Source: Gemmatimonadota bacterium
Lineage (GTDB): Bacteria; Gemmatimonadota; Gemmatimonadetes; Longimicrobiales; Gaopeijiaceae
Direction: 5' to 3'
DNA: 64,000 nucleotides
Assembly (NCBI GenBank): GCA_022823225.1
Contig: JAJDXM010000015.1
Coordinates: 55,104-119,103, forward strand
The notes beneath the pieces are model-generated. The model ran no database searches. It was not told where the DNA came from and worked only from the letters and a program-made list of their open reading frames with translations. Made by a program: the position numbers and the translations under genes. Below, one piece after another: positions 52,616 through 60,636 of this stretch; within the stretch, counting starts at the first letter, position 1, and every line of letters begins with the position of its first letter.

Positions 52616-53140
52616 CTACTTCCCCCTCGCGATGCACTCGATCTCGACCAGGGCGCCGAGCGCCAGCCCGCTCCCGGCCATCGCGGAGTGCGCGGGCGGC
52701 TGCATGCCCTCGAAGTAGGTGACGTAGACCTCGTTCATGGCCGCGTAGTCGGCGATGTCGGCGAGGAAGACGGTGCATTTGACCAGGTCTTCGAAGCCCA
52801 GTCCCGCCGCGTCGAGGATGAGCCGGATGTTCTCCATCGTTGCACGCGTCTCGGGGCCGACGCCGCCCTGCACGACGCGGAGTTCGCCGGTGGGCGGGGT
52901 GCCGATCGCGCCGGAGAGAAAGACGAGGTCGCCGACGCGGACGGCCGGCGTGAAGACGGGCAGGCGCGCCACGCCCTCGGGGACGATGTGCTCGATGGGG
53001 GTGGGGGTGTCGCCGGGGATCCGGGTGGCCGTGCCCGCATCGCCTGCGGCCGCGCCGTCCGCTTCCTGCGCGTCCTCGCCGGGTGCGGGGGCCACACCAC
53101 ACGCGGCGGAGGCGGCCAGCGCGGCGGCGGAGAGCATCAT
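52616..53140 (-). CDS. RidA/YjgF family lipoprotein
   Basis: 174 residues from ATG at 53140. Signal with AASAAC lipobox, followed by an Asp/Gly-rich linker (about 25-45). The RidA fold follows: AVRVGDLVFLSGAIG, ETRATMENIRLILDAAGLGF, VKCTVFLADIADYAAMNEVY and ALVEIECIAR, where the final Arg is the catalytic residue in enamine/imine deaminases. Export is unusual for RidA. The amidohydrolase lies directly upstream; its stop is inside the RidA N-terminal frame region only if a longer start is used. Confidence 0.8.
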   Translation of the reverse strand: MMLSAAALAASAACGVAPAPGEDAQEADGAAAGDAGTATRIPGDTPTPIEHIVPEGVARLPVFTPAVRVGDLVFLSGAIGTPPTGELRVVQGGVGPETRATMENIRLILDAAGLGFEDLVKCTVFLADIADYAAMNEVYVTYFEGMQPPAHSAMAGSGLALGALVEIECIARGK

Positions 53141-53210
53141 GCAGGCGCCCCGGGGCCGGATCGCGGGCGATTTGGAGCGGGGGCCGCGCAATGGCTGAAT
53201 CGGCCGTTCT

Positions 53211-54971
53211 CTACCGCACATACCGTACCACCCCTCCCACGATCGTCAACTCCACCCGCGCATCGGCCAGCTCCCCGTCCGGAACGATGAGAATGTCGCG
53301 ATCGATCACCACCACATCGCCCAGCTTGCCGACCTCGAGCGATCCCTTGAACGCCTCCTCGAAAGCCGCGACCGCGTTGTTGATCGTGTAGCTGCGGAGC
53401 GCCTCGACGCGGGTCATGTTCTGCTCCGGGTAGAAGATGGACCCGTCGGCGGTCAGGCGGGTGACCGAGGAGTGGAAGCTGGCGAGCGGGTCGATGTCCT
53501 CGACGGGCACGTCGGTGCCATTGTTGATGGGGACGCCGGCATTCATGAACGCGCGCCACAGGTAGGTCCGCTCGCGGGCGCGGTCGTCGCCCAGGCGAAG
53601 GGGGATCCAGGGAGCGTCCGAGGTGGCGTGCACGCCCTGCATCGAGGCGAGGACGCCGAGTTCGGCGAAGCGCGCAATGTCGTCGGGGTGGACGTGCTGC
53701 GCGTGCTCGATCCGCCAGCGGAGGTCGTCGGCGCCCCCGGCCGAATCGAAGACGGCCTCGTAGATGTCCAGGACCTCGCGGTTGGCGCGGTCGCCGATGG
53801 CGTGGGTGTTGACCTGGAAGCCGTGCTTGATCGCGACGTGCGCGGTCCCGGTGATGTCCTCGACCGTTTCGAGCACGAGTCCGGCCGATTCGGGCATGTC
53901 CTCGTACGGCTCCAGCAGCCAGGCGCCGTGCGACCCGAGCGCGCCGTCGATCTGGCGCTTGATCGAGCGCACGGTCAGGTAGTCGTCGCCCTCGGACGGC
54001 ATGTAGTAGTCGGGCAGGCGCGCGTCCATCTCCTCGTTGGACTCGCGGCGGACCATGATGTAGAGGCGGACGGGGAGCGCGCCCTCGGCTTCCAACTCCC
54101 TGAGGCGGTCGATGGTGCCGAAGCCGGCGCCCGCATCCTGGAAGGAGGTCACGCCCTTGGAGAGCGCCTCCTCGGCGGCCAGGCTCACCTCGCGCCGGAA
54201 CTGGGCATCGATCTCTTCCGCCGTGCGGCCAAGCTGCGAATCGGAAAAGGCCGCCGATACCGGTCCCTGGGCCGTCTCGCGCAGGAGGCCGGTCAGTTCG
54301 CCGTTCTCGTCGCGGACCAGCTCACCGCCGGGCGGCGGCTCGGAGTCCCGGTCGTAGCCGCCGAGTTCCATCGCCAGGGCGTTGGCGAAGGCTGCGTGCC
54401 CCGACGCGTGGCCCAACAGCACCGGGTTGTCCGGGCTGACCGCAGTGAGGGTCGCGTGGGTCGGGTTGCCTTCCACGACCGGGTCCGGGGGGCGGTCCCA
54501 TTTCTCCTGGTGCCAGCCGCGGCCGCGGATCCATTCGCCGGGCGCGGCCCCGGCTACCGCCTCGGCGACCATCTGCACGATCTCGTCCCAGTTGGCGGCG
54601 TCGTTCAGGTCGAGGATCGTCCTGGAGTTGCCGAGGCTCATGTAGTGCCCGTGCCCCTCGATGAAGCCCGGCGCGGCGAACCGGCCATCCAGCTCGATCA
54701 CCTCGGTTTCGGCGCCGATGAACGCGGCGACCTCCTCGTCGCTCCCCACCGCCACGATCCACCCGTCCGTGATCGCCACTGCCTCGGCCATCGTGTTGTC
54801 GGCGTCGACCGTGGCGACGACCCCGCCGCGCAGCACCAGGTCGGCCGGCGCGGCTGGCCCGGCGGCGTCATCGGCGCACCCGGCCAGCGCCAGCGCGGTG
54901 CCAACGGTGATTGCGGCGATAACCCATGCCCACCGCGTCCGCGCGCACGAATTGCAAACTTTACTTGTCAT
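53211..54971 (-). CDS. YtcJ-like amidohydrolase lipoprotein
   Basis: 586 residues. Lipobox LALAGC. Amidohydrolase fold: GFIEGHGHYMS (metal HxH), HATSDAPWIPLRLGDDRA, GFQVNTHAIGDRANREVLDI (His/Asp), RIEHAQHVHPDDI and a final LADARVELTIVGGVVRYVR strand. The YtcJ family hydrolyses N-acyl or imide bonds; substrate unknown. ATG at 54971 is preceded by AGAGGAG and by the palindromic element at 54974-54991. Confidence 0.82.
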   Translation of the reverse strand: MTSKVCNSCARTRWAWVIAAITVGTALALAGCADDAAGPAAPADLVLRGGVVATVDADNTMAEAVAITDGWIVAVGSDEEVAAFIGAETEVIELDGRFAAPGFIEGHGHYMSLGNSRTILDLNDAANWDEIVQMVAEAVAGAAPGEWIRGRGWHQEKWDRPPDPVVEGNPTHATLTAVSPDNPVLLGHASGHAAFANALAMELGGYDRDSEPPPGGELVRDENGELTGLLRETAQGPVSAAFSDSQLGRTAEEIDAQFRREVSLAAEEALSKGVTSFQDAGAGFGTIDRLRELEAEGALPVRLYIMVRRESNEEMDARLPDYYMPSEGDDYLTVRSIKRQIDGALGSHGAWLLEPYEDMPESAGLVLETVEDITGTAHVAIKHGFQVNTHAIGDRANREVLDIYEAVFDSAGGADDLRWRIEHAQHVHPDDIARFAELGVLASMQGVHATSDAPWIPLRLGDDRARERTYLWRAFMNAGVPINNGTDVPVEDIDPLASFHSSVTRLTADGSIFYPEQNMTRVEALRSYTINNAVAAFEEAFKGSLEVGKLGDVVVIDRDILIVPDGELADARVELTIVGGVVRYVR

Positions 54972-54973
54972 TA

Positions 54974-54991
54974 AGTAAACTCCTCTTTACA
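54974..54991 (-). promoter_or_regulatory. copy of the recurring TGTAA-N8-TKACA element before the amidohydrolase
   Basis: Minus-strand TGTAA-AGAGGAGT-TTACT. It contains the Shine-Dalgarno AGAGGAG and ends two bases before the ATG at 54971. A protein bound here would block ribosome binding or transcription. Confidence 0.5.
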
Positions 54992-55014
54992 CGGAAGATG
55001 GCTCCAGCCCGCCG

Positions 55015-56208
55015 CTACCCCCGCCGCGACGCGTGCCACGCCGCCAGCACCTCGGCCTCGCGCTCGGGGCTCAGCCGGTTGAACACCCGGGCCTGCCGCT
55101 CGGCCGTCCGCGAGAAGTGGAATTCCAGCGTGGCAGCGGTCGTGTCGGCGAGCGACCTGAAGGTGAGGCCCTTCTCCACCTCCGGGGTGAGGTCGAAGCG
55201 CGCGAACCCCTCGAACCCGTCCCGGGCGGGGCGCCATACCGGCATCTCGGCGTAGGGGCGCAGCCCGGCCTCACTGAGGAAGTCCGCGTCCACCCAGGTG
55301 AAGGTCGTCTCGGCGGTGGTCACGGCGCGGATGCCGTAGAGCAGTTCGCTCATGGGGCGGGGCGTCGCCGGGCCGACGACGTTGTAGGTGCCGTGCTCGC
55401 CCGCCTCGGCCATCCGGACCAGCCAGTCGCCGAAATCGCGCACGTCGATGATCTGCACGGGGTCGGTACCGTCGCCGGGTGAGAGGACCTCGCCGCCGCG
55501 ATCGACGCGCACGGGCCAGTAGGTGAAGCGGTCGGTGTTGTCGCCCGGGCCGATGATGAGGCCGGGCCGGAAGACCAGCGTGCGGTCCTCGCCGAAGACG
55601 TCCCGGGCGATCTGCTCGGAGATCGCCTTGCCGAGTCCGTACGGTAGCCGCTCCGCGCCGCGCTCGACGCCGGCGTTCTCGTAGGTCCAGACCGGCGCGT
55701 CGATCGACATCGGCACCCGGCTGGTGTCGGCGTAGACCGACCGCGTCGAGACGAAGATATAGCGCTCGCACGAGTCCCTGAGCAGGTTCGCGCTCGCCTC
55801 GACCCAGTGCGGGGCGTTGGTCGCCGAATTGTCCACGACCGCGTCCCAGCTTCGCCCCTCCAGCGCCGTCAGGTCGCTCTCGCGGTCGCCGACGAGCTTC
55901 TCCACCCCGGGGAAGAGGTGCGCGTTGGTGCGCCCCCGGTTGAACAGCGTGACCTCGTGGCCGCGCGACAGGGCGTACTCGACCTGGTGCGGCCCGATGA
56001 AGCCCGTCCCGCCGAGGATCAGGATGCGGAGCGACCGGGAGGCCTGCTGCGGTTCCGTGCCGCCCGCGTCCGCCATGGCGCCCTCCGCGCCGCCTCCCCC
56101 CGCATCACCCCCGGCGCACCCCGCAAGCGCCACCGGAGCGACGCCCGCCGCAACAGCCCCCCCCGCGGCAACCGTGGCTTTCAGAAAGTCCCGCCGATTC
56201 GTGTCCAT
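55015..56208 (-). CDS. NAD-dependent epimerase/dehydratase, TAT-exported
   Basis: 397 residues. Twin-arginine signal NRRDFLKATVAAGGAVAAGV, with a Cys (LAGCAGG) as possible lipobox. Extended SDR: RILILGGTGFIGPHQVEYAL (NAD-binding Rossmann), DAVVDNSATN and RYIFVSTRSVYAD (Ser), PYGLGKAISE (Tyr-x3-Lys). The Tyr/Lys pair is intact. A C-terminal domain of about 100 residues extends to ARVFNRLSPE. Export of a nucleotide-sugar-type SDR is unusual; similar TAT-exported SDRs are known from this kind of genome. Confidence 0.82.
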   Translation of the reverse strand: MDTNRRDFLKATVAAGGAVAAGVAPVALAGCAGGDAGGGGAEGAMADAGGTEPQQASRSLRILILGGTGFIGPHQVEYALSRGHEVTLFNRGRTNAHLFPGVEKLVGDRESDLTALEGRSWDAVVDNSATNAPHWVEASANLLRDSCERYIFVSTRSVYADTSRVPMSIDAPVWTYENAGVERGAERLPYGLGKAISEQIARDVFGEDRTLVFRPGLIIGPGDNTDRFTYWPVRVDRGGEVLSPGDGTDPVQIIDVRDFGDWLVRMAEAGEHGTYNVVGPATPRPMSELLYGIRAVTTAETTFTWVDADFLSEAGLRPYAEMPVWRPARDGFEGFARFDLTPEVEKGLTFRSLADTTAATLEFHFSRTAERQARVFNRLSPEREAEVLAAWHASRRG

Positions 56209-56280
56209 TTTCGTTTCCTTGTCAGATGTGACGGTGAGAGCAGGGCGCCCAGGTGAAGGGCCAGCGCGTCACCGTAAGGG

Positions 56281-57171
56281 TCAGCGCGTGACCGTCACCC
56301 GCACGTACGCGTTCGTCCAGCAGCACTGGTCGCCGCCGGTACTGTCGTTCGCGGCCCAGTTGTCGATGCGGGCGCGCAGCACGTACTCGCCCGGCTCGCT
56401 GAACACGACAGTCGCGGTGGCCTCGCCGGTGCCGCCTTCCACCGTGATGCGCCTGGGATCGACCAGGACCGCGCCGGCGGGCCCCTGGTGCTTGAACCAG
56501 CTCACGCCCACGTTGACGGACGCGTTGACCATGTCCTCGGGGGCGCGCACCGAGACCTCCTCCGTCCAGAGCGTCAGCGTAAGCGGCTCACCCACCTTCG
56601 CGGTGCGCGGCTCCCCCCACGCGCCCTGAATGTGCTGCCCCGCCTCGCCGTCGGGGCTGAAGCGCACGACCGGCGACACCGATCCCATGGCGCGCGGCCC
56701 GTAGTCGAGCTGCAGCGCCGGGATCCCCACGCGCCCCGGGGTCGCGTTCGTGTACCCGTTTGCCGTGATCGTCCACACCACGGTCTGTTCACCGTCCGCG
56801 TACGAGGCGGGCACCGTGACGTGGAAGACGCCCCGGTCCCGGCGCGGACGCACGGGGAAGTGGGTGGGCTGCATGCCGTCGAACTCGGCCGGCTCGATGA
56901 AGTTCTCGGGTCCGAGCGGGATGTCGAGGATCTGCCGGCTGTTCAGGTTGAAGAACCCGAACGAGAGCGTGAACGTGCCATCGTCGTTCCGGTACCAGCC
57001 TTCGAAGAACGGGGCCACCTCGTCGCCGCTGGGCAGGATCGGGGCGAGCGGCAGGCGCCGCTGCTGCGCCTCCAGAGGGCCGCCCGCGGCCGCCTGTGCC
57101 GCCAGCAGGACCACTGCCGCAACAAGAGGCCGCGCCGCGACCAAAACCCGCGCCGGCTGTCCCCCGCGCAT
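56281..57171 (-). CDS. secreted protein of unknown function, partner of the monooxygenase-like protein
   Basis: 296 residues. ATG overlaps the upstream stop (TGATG). Signal sequence (VLLAAQAAAGGPLEAQ). Beta-sandwich-like content: FFEGWYRNDDGTFTLSFGFFNLNSRQ, PVRPRRDRGVFHVTVPASY, VLRARIDNWAAND, and a terminal CC (DQCCWTNAYVRV). No known domain. Probably co-exported and assembled with the protein encoded just upstream. Confidence 0.6.
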   Translation of the reverse strand: MRGGQPARVLVAARPLVAAVVLLAAQAAAGGPLEAQQRRLPLAPILPSGDEVAPFFEGWYRNDDGTFTLSFGFFNLNSRQILDIPLGPENFIEPAEFDGMQPTHFPVRPRRDRGVFHVTVPASYADGEQTVVWTITANGYTNATPGRVGIPALQLDYGPRAMGSVSPVVRFSPDGEAGQHIQGAWGEPRTAKVGEPLTLTLWTEEVSVRAPEDMVNASVNVGVSWFKHQGPAGAVLVDPRRITVEGGTGEATATVVFSEPGEYVLRARIDNWAANDSTGGDQCCWTNAYVRVTVTR

Positions 57172-58544
57172 CAGTTGCCGTCGCCCCCGCTGCCTCCGCT
57201 GCCCCCGCTGTCGCCGCTCGCGAGCCTCTTCTCCCGCTCCTCGACCAGCCGCTGGTAGCCTTCCTCGGTCAGGTGCGTGACGGCGATCCACGCGTGCGAC
57301 ATCTCGTCCGTCGTGCGCGAGCCGCGCGCGTACCAGATCTCCGGGTCCGGCGTGAGTTCGTTCTCGGCCGTGTTGTCGTACCATCCGGTCAGCACGACGA
57401 CCGTCCCCGTGGGCAGGAGCGGCGCCACATCGTCTTCGTAGATGTAGCTGTGGTGCCAGCGCGCGTCGAAGTCCGTGACCATGCTGATCAGCTCGACATT
57501 GCCGTCCGGGTACACCGCCTGCACGGACATCGCGTGCAGGTGCACGTGGCCGTGCGGTTGGTAGCTGTCGATGCGCACCGGGTGGTCCCACCGGTGGAAG
57601 CCCTGGGTCATGGCGGTCCCGCCGGGCCGCAGCGCGATGTCGCCCCGAAGCGGGTAGAGGCGCAGGTCCTGGCGGAACTCCGGCTCATGGCCCTCCTCGT
57701 GGAACCAGATTCCGAGTTCGACCTGATCGCCGGGCACGTCGTATCCCATCGGGTAGTAGTGGGCGTCCCACTCGATCATGTCGTTCGCCTTGAGGAGCCG
57801 CGCGGCGTCGCCCGGCAGGATCTCGCCGACCTTGCCCATGGCGTACTCGGACAGGGTCTGGATGCGCCGATACCGGCCCTCTTCGGTGAGCCGCAGAAGA
57901 TGAGGGTTCGCGTGATGGACGACCTGGCGGCCGGCCGGGAAGGAGGGGCGCGTCTCGAACGCCATCGCCCACTTGTCCTCGTCGAGCCCCGTCGGCACGC
58001 GCGGCCGCCACCAGGTGTCGCCACCCTCGGCGGGCACGTCGAACGGCTTCGACTTGATCACATGATCGGGCGGGCCGAGGAGGTCCTCGAGCTGCCACAT
58101 CTGCTTGTTCGGCCACTCGACCGGCGGGGGAAGGTCGTCGGGATCCCCTTCCGGCGCGCCGGCGTCCACCCACGCCACGAAGGTCTCGATCTCCTCGTCG
58201 CTCAGCCGCCAGTCATTCTTTATCTCCTGGATTCCGACCCCGGTGTCGAGGTGGTACGGAGGCATCAGGCGCTTCGACACCAGATCCCGCGCCCGCGACG
58301 CATAGCGGCGGACCTCCTGGTAGGTGAGGAGCGACATCGGGCCCACGGAAGCGGGCCGGTGGCAGATCTGGCAGTTGGCCTGGAGAATGGGAGCGACGTC
58401 CTTGCTGAAGGTTACGTTGCCGGACTGCTGGGCCTGGGCGGGAGAGGTGGTCGCCAGCGCGAGGATGGCTGGCGTCGCGATGGCTACTGCCAGGGCGGCG
58501 ATTGGGCGGGACGGACGGTTCGGGCGGTCACGCAGGCTGCGCAT
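57171..58544 (-). CDS. c-type-cytochrome motif plus copper monooxygenase-like protein
   Basis: 457 residues from ATG at 58544 with GGAGGA 7 bases upstream. Signal sequence. CQICH (about residue 60) is a single CxxCH haem site. The rest resembles the C-terminal domain of copper type II ascorbate-dependent monooxygenases: RQVVHHANPHLL, IEWDAHYYPMGYDVPGDQVE and PHGHVHLHAMSVQAVYPDG supply the His ligands. Whether it hydroxylates a substrate is unknown; the family is common in this kind of genome. Confidence 0.72.
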   Translation of the reverse strand: MRSLRDRPNRPSRPIAALAVAIATPAILALATTSPAQAQQSGNVTFSKDVAPILQANCQICHRPASVGPMSLLTYQEVRRYASRARDLVSKRLMPPYHLDTGVGIQEIKNDWRLSDEEIETFVAWVDAGAPEGDPDDLPPPVEWPNKQMWQLEDLLGPPDHVIKSKPFDVPAEGGDTWWRPRVPTGLDEDKWAMAFETRPSFPAGRQVVHHANPHLLRLTEEGRYRRIQTLSEYAMGKVGEILPGDAARLLKANDMIEWDAHYYPMGYDVPGDQVELGIWFHEEGHEPEFRQDLRLYPLRGDIALRPGGTAMTQGFHRWDHPVRIDSYQPHGHVHLHAMSVQAVYPDGNVELISMVTDFDARWHHSYIYEDDVAPLLPTGTVVVLTGWYDNTAENELTPDPEIWYARGSRTTDEMSHAWIAVTHLTEEGYQRLVEEREKRLASGDSGGSGGSGGDGN

Positions 58545-58673
58545 GAGCAGGTCCTCCTTCAAGAGCGATCGCGCGGGGCCGGAGCGGTTTGCGCGCTGGG
58601 CGCGGCGCGGCCCCGATGCCTGCTACAATGATGCGGGGGCAACCGGGGCCCATGCAAGCTTGAGCGCGGACTG

Positions 58674-59501
58674 CTAGAGGTCTCTCTTGCGCATGGTCAC
58701 GAACGACACTCCGACGAAGAGCGCAACGAAGCCGAGCACGGAGGCAACCACCGCCCCATGGTCGGGGAAGTCCAGCAACGGCTGTCCCATCGCGGCCCGC
58801 TGCTCGTTGGCGCGGGCAAGCGCGTCCGGGTAATGGAACTCGGTCCGGGTCAGCGTATCGAAGAGCTGCGTCGGCAGGAAGTTCAGGTGTCGCTCCAGCG
58901 CCGGATTCCAGACGGGAACGATGGACGTCACCATGTTCTCGACCAGGAAGTAGAGGAACATGATCCCCAGTGCGCCTCCGGAGGCGCGGATGGTGGCGGC
59001 CAGCAGGAATCCGATCGATCCCCACAGTGAGAGAGCCAGGGCGTAGCCGAACATGTGGTTGAGCTCCGCGCCCCTGGCGAACGTTCCGGTCGGCTCCGGG
59101 CTGATGATGGACGCGGCGACGCCCGTTACGATGGGCACGATGAAGAACGCCGCCAACAGCAGCGCGAAGGTGATCAGCTTGCCGAAGAACAGATGCTCCT
59201 TGGCCAGCCCGTCGATCACATTCTGACCTGCCGTCTTCCAGCCGAACTCGGGTGCGAAGAGGAGGATCATCGCCGCAGCGAGGAAGAACGGGCCCATGTT
59301 GATCGGCGGCTGCAGCACGGCGCGCCAGATCCACGGCAGCGCGAACGGCGGACCGGGGCCGCCTCCCTCCAGGGCCCGCACCAGATTCGGCAGCACGGTA
59401 ACCACGGTGAAGAAGATGAAGACGCCCAGCGTGAGCCACAGCGCCGGCCGCTTGCGCGCCTTGATGAACTCGATGCGCAGCAGCGTTCCCAGCCTCTTCA
59501 T
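58674..59501 (-). CDS. ABC-2 type permease
   Basis: 275 residues, about six membrane segments (LWLTLGVFIFFTVVTVLP, FFLAAAMILLFAPEFG, LLLAAFFIVPIVTGVAASI, and others). WKTAGQNVIDGLAKEHLFFG is the ABC-2 loop. ATG overlaps the ATPase stop by 4 bases. Substrate unknown. Confidence 0.82.
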   Translation of the reverse strand: MKRLGTLLRIEFIKARKRPALWLTLGVFIFFTVVTVLPNLVRALEGGGPGPPFALPWIWRAVLQPPINMGPFFLAAAMILLFAPEFGWKTAGQNVIDGLAKEHLFFGKLITFALLLAAFFIVPIVTGVAASIISPEPTGTFARGAELNHMFGYALALSLWGSIGFLLAATIRASGGALGIMFLYFLVENMVTSIVPVWNPALERHLNFLPTQLFDTLTRTEFHYPDALARANEQRAAMGQPLLDFPDHGAVVASVLGFVALFVGVSFVTMRKRDL

Positions 59502-60430
59502 GACGCGATCTCCGTCATGGAGCCGTAATCACCCCGGGTGAGCTCGATGAAGGCGTCCTCGAGCGTCTGCTGGTGCCGCGACAGGTGGCTCGCGTAGATC
59601 CCGCGCGCCGCCAGGTAGCGGTTCAGCCCGGCGAGGTCGTCGGACCTCAGGCTGATAACGGTCCCCTCATCGGTCGTCTGCACGCCGGTGGCATCCGGGT
59701 AGTCCGCCAGCGCGGCCTCCAGCGCCCCGGCGTCCTCGACCCGGACCAGCGCCCTGACCTGCTCGCTCACGATCTCCGCGACCGTCCCGACCTTCATCAC
59801 CTGTCCCTTGCGCACGATCGCGACGTGCGTGCACATCCGCTCGACCTCCCACAGGAGATGGCTCGACAGGAAGATCGTCTTGCCGCGGTCGGCCAGGATG
59901 CGGATGATGTCGCGCACCTCCTTCATCCCCTGCGGATCGAGACCGTTGGCGGGCTCGTCGAGGATGACCAGCTCCGGGTCGTTGAGCATCGTGGCGGCGA
60001 GCGCGAGCCGCTGCTTCATCCCGAGCGAATAGGTGCGGAAGCGGTGTCTGCCGCGGCCCGCGAGTCCCACGATCTCGAGGCACTCGTCGATCCGGTCATT
60101 GCCCACGCCCTTGATCGTCGCGGCGACCCGCAGATTGTCGCGCCCGCTCATGTACGGGTAGAAGTTGGGCGTCTCCAGCGTCGCGCCGACCCGGGCGCGC
60201 GCCGCCAGGTGACCCTTCGGGTCGGACGCCCCGAAAAGCGCGAAGCTGCCTGCGGTGGGCGTGATAATCCCCATCAGCATCCCGATGGTGGTCGTCTTGC
60301 CGCTCCCGTTGGGCCCGAGGAAGCCGAAGACCTGGCCCCGCTTGACCGCGATCGAGACGCGGTCCACCGCCCGGACCTCGCGGAACCGTTTGGACAGTTC
60401 GAAGGTTTGAATGACTGGAGTATCGCTCAT
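59498..60430 (-). CDS. ABC transporter ATPase
   Basis: 310 residues. Walker A GPNGSGKTT, Q-loop position in LETPNF, signature TYSLGMKQRLALAATM, Walker B VILDEP, D-loop NGLDPQG, H-loop LSSHLLWE. A C-terminal domain of about 75 residues follows. Coupled to the permease. Start ATG at 60430; divergent from the FlgO/TPR gene. Confidence 0.87.
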   Translation of the reverse strand: MSDTPVIQTFELSKRFREVRAVDRVSIAVKRGQVFGFLGPNGSGKTTTIGMLMGIITPTAGSFALFGASDPKGHLAARARVGATLETPNFYPYMSGRDNLRVAATIKGVGNDRIDECLEIVGLAGRGRHRFRTYSLGMKQRLALAATMLNDPELVILDEPANGLDPQGMKEVRDIIRILADRGKTIFLSSHLLWEVERMCTHVAIVRKGQVMKVGTVAEIVSEQVRALVRVEDAGALEAALADYPDATGVQTTDEGTVISLRSDDLAGLNRYLAARGIYASHLSRHQQTLEDAFIELTRGDYGSMTEIAS

Positions 60431-60587
60431 CGGACGCCTTTCGGGTTGCGCCTGAATGCGGCGGGCGTAGAGTACCGGTGTGGGTGCGGTCGCAGCAAGT
60501 CACTAGCAGAATCGGTGCTTCGGGGGTCCATGAAGTGGGGCTTTCGGGCCGGGCTGGCCGCTGGGTCCGGCGATTGTCGATGCGACT

Positions 60588-60605
60588 TGTAAAGAGAACC
60601 TTACA
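60588..60605 (+). promoter_or_regulatory. copy of the recurring TGTAA-N8-TKACA element before the FlgO/TPR gene
   Basis: TGTAA-AGAGAACC-TTACA, perfect arms, 31 bases before the GTG at 60637. If translation instead starts at ATG 60580 the element lies inside the coding region. Matches the copy at 54974 in AGAG and position near a start. Confidence 0.5.
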
Positions 60606-60636
60606 GAATGCCATCTTCTGCATACTCAGACCGGCC

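Noticed and set aside
58631..58640. TGCTACAAT extended -10 on the plus strand near 58630
   Set aside because: No matching -35 and no gene downstream on that strand.
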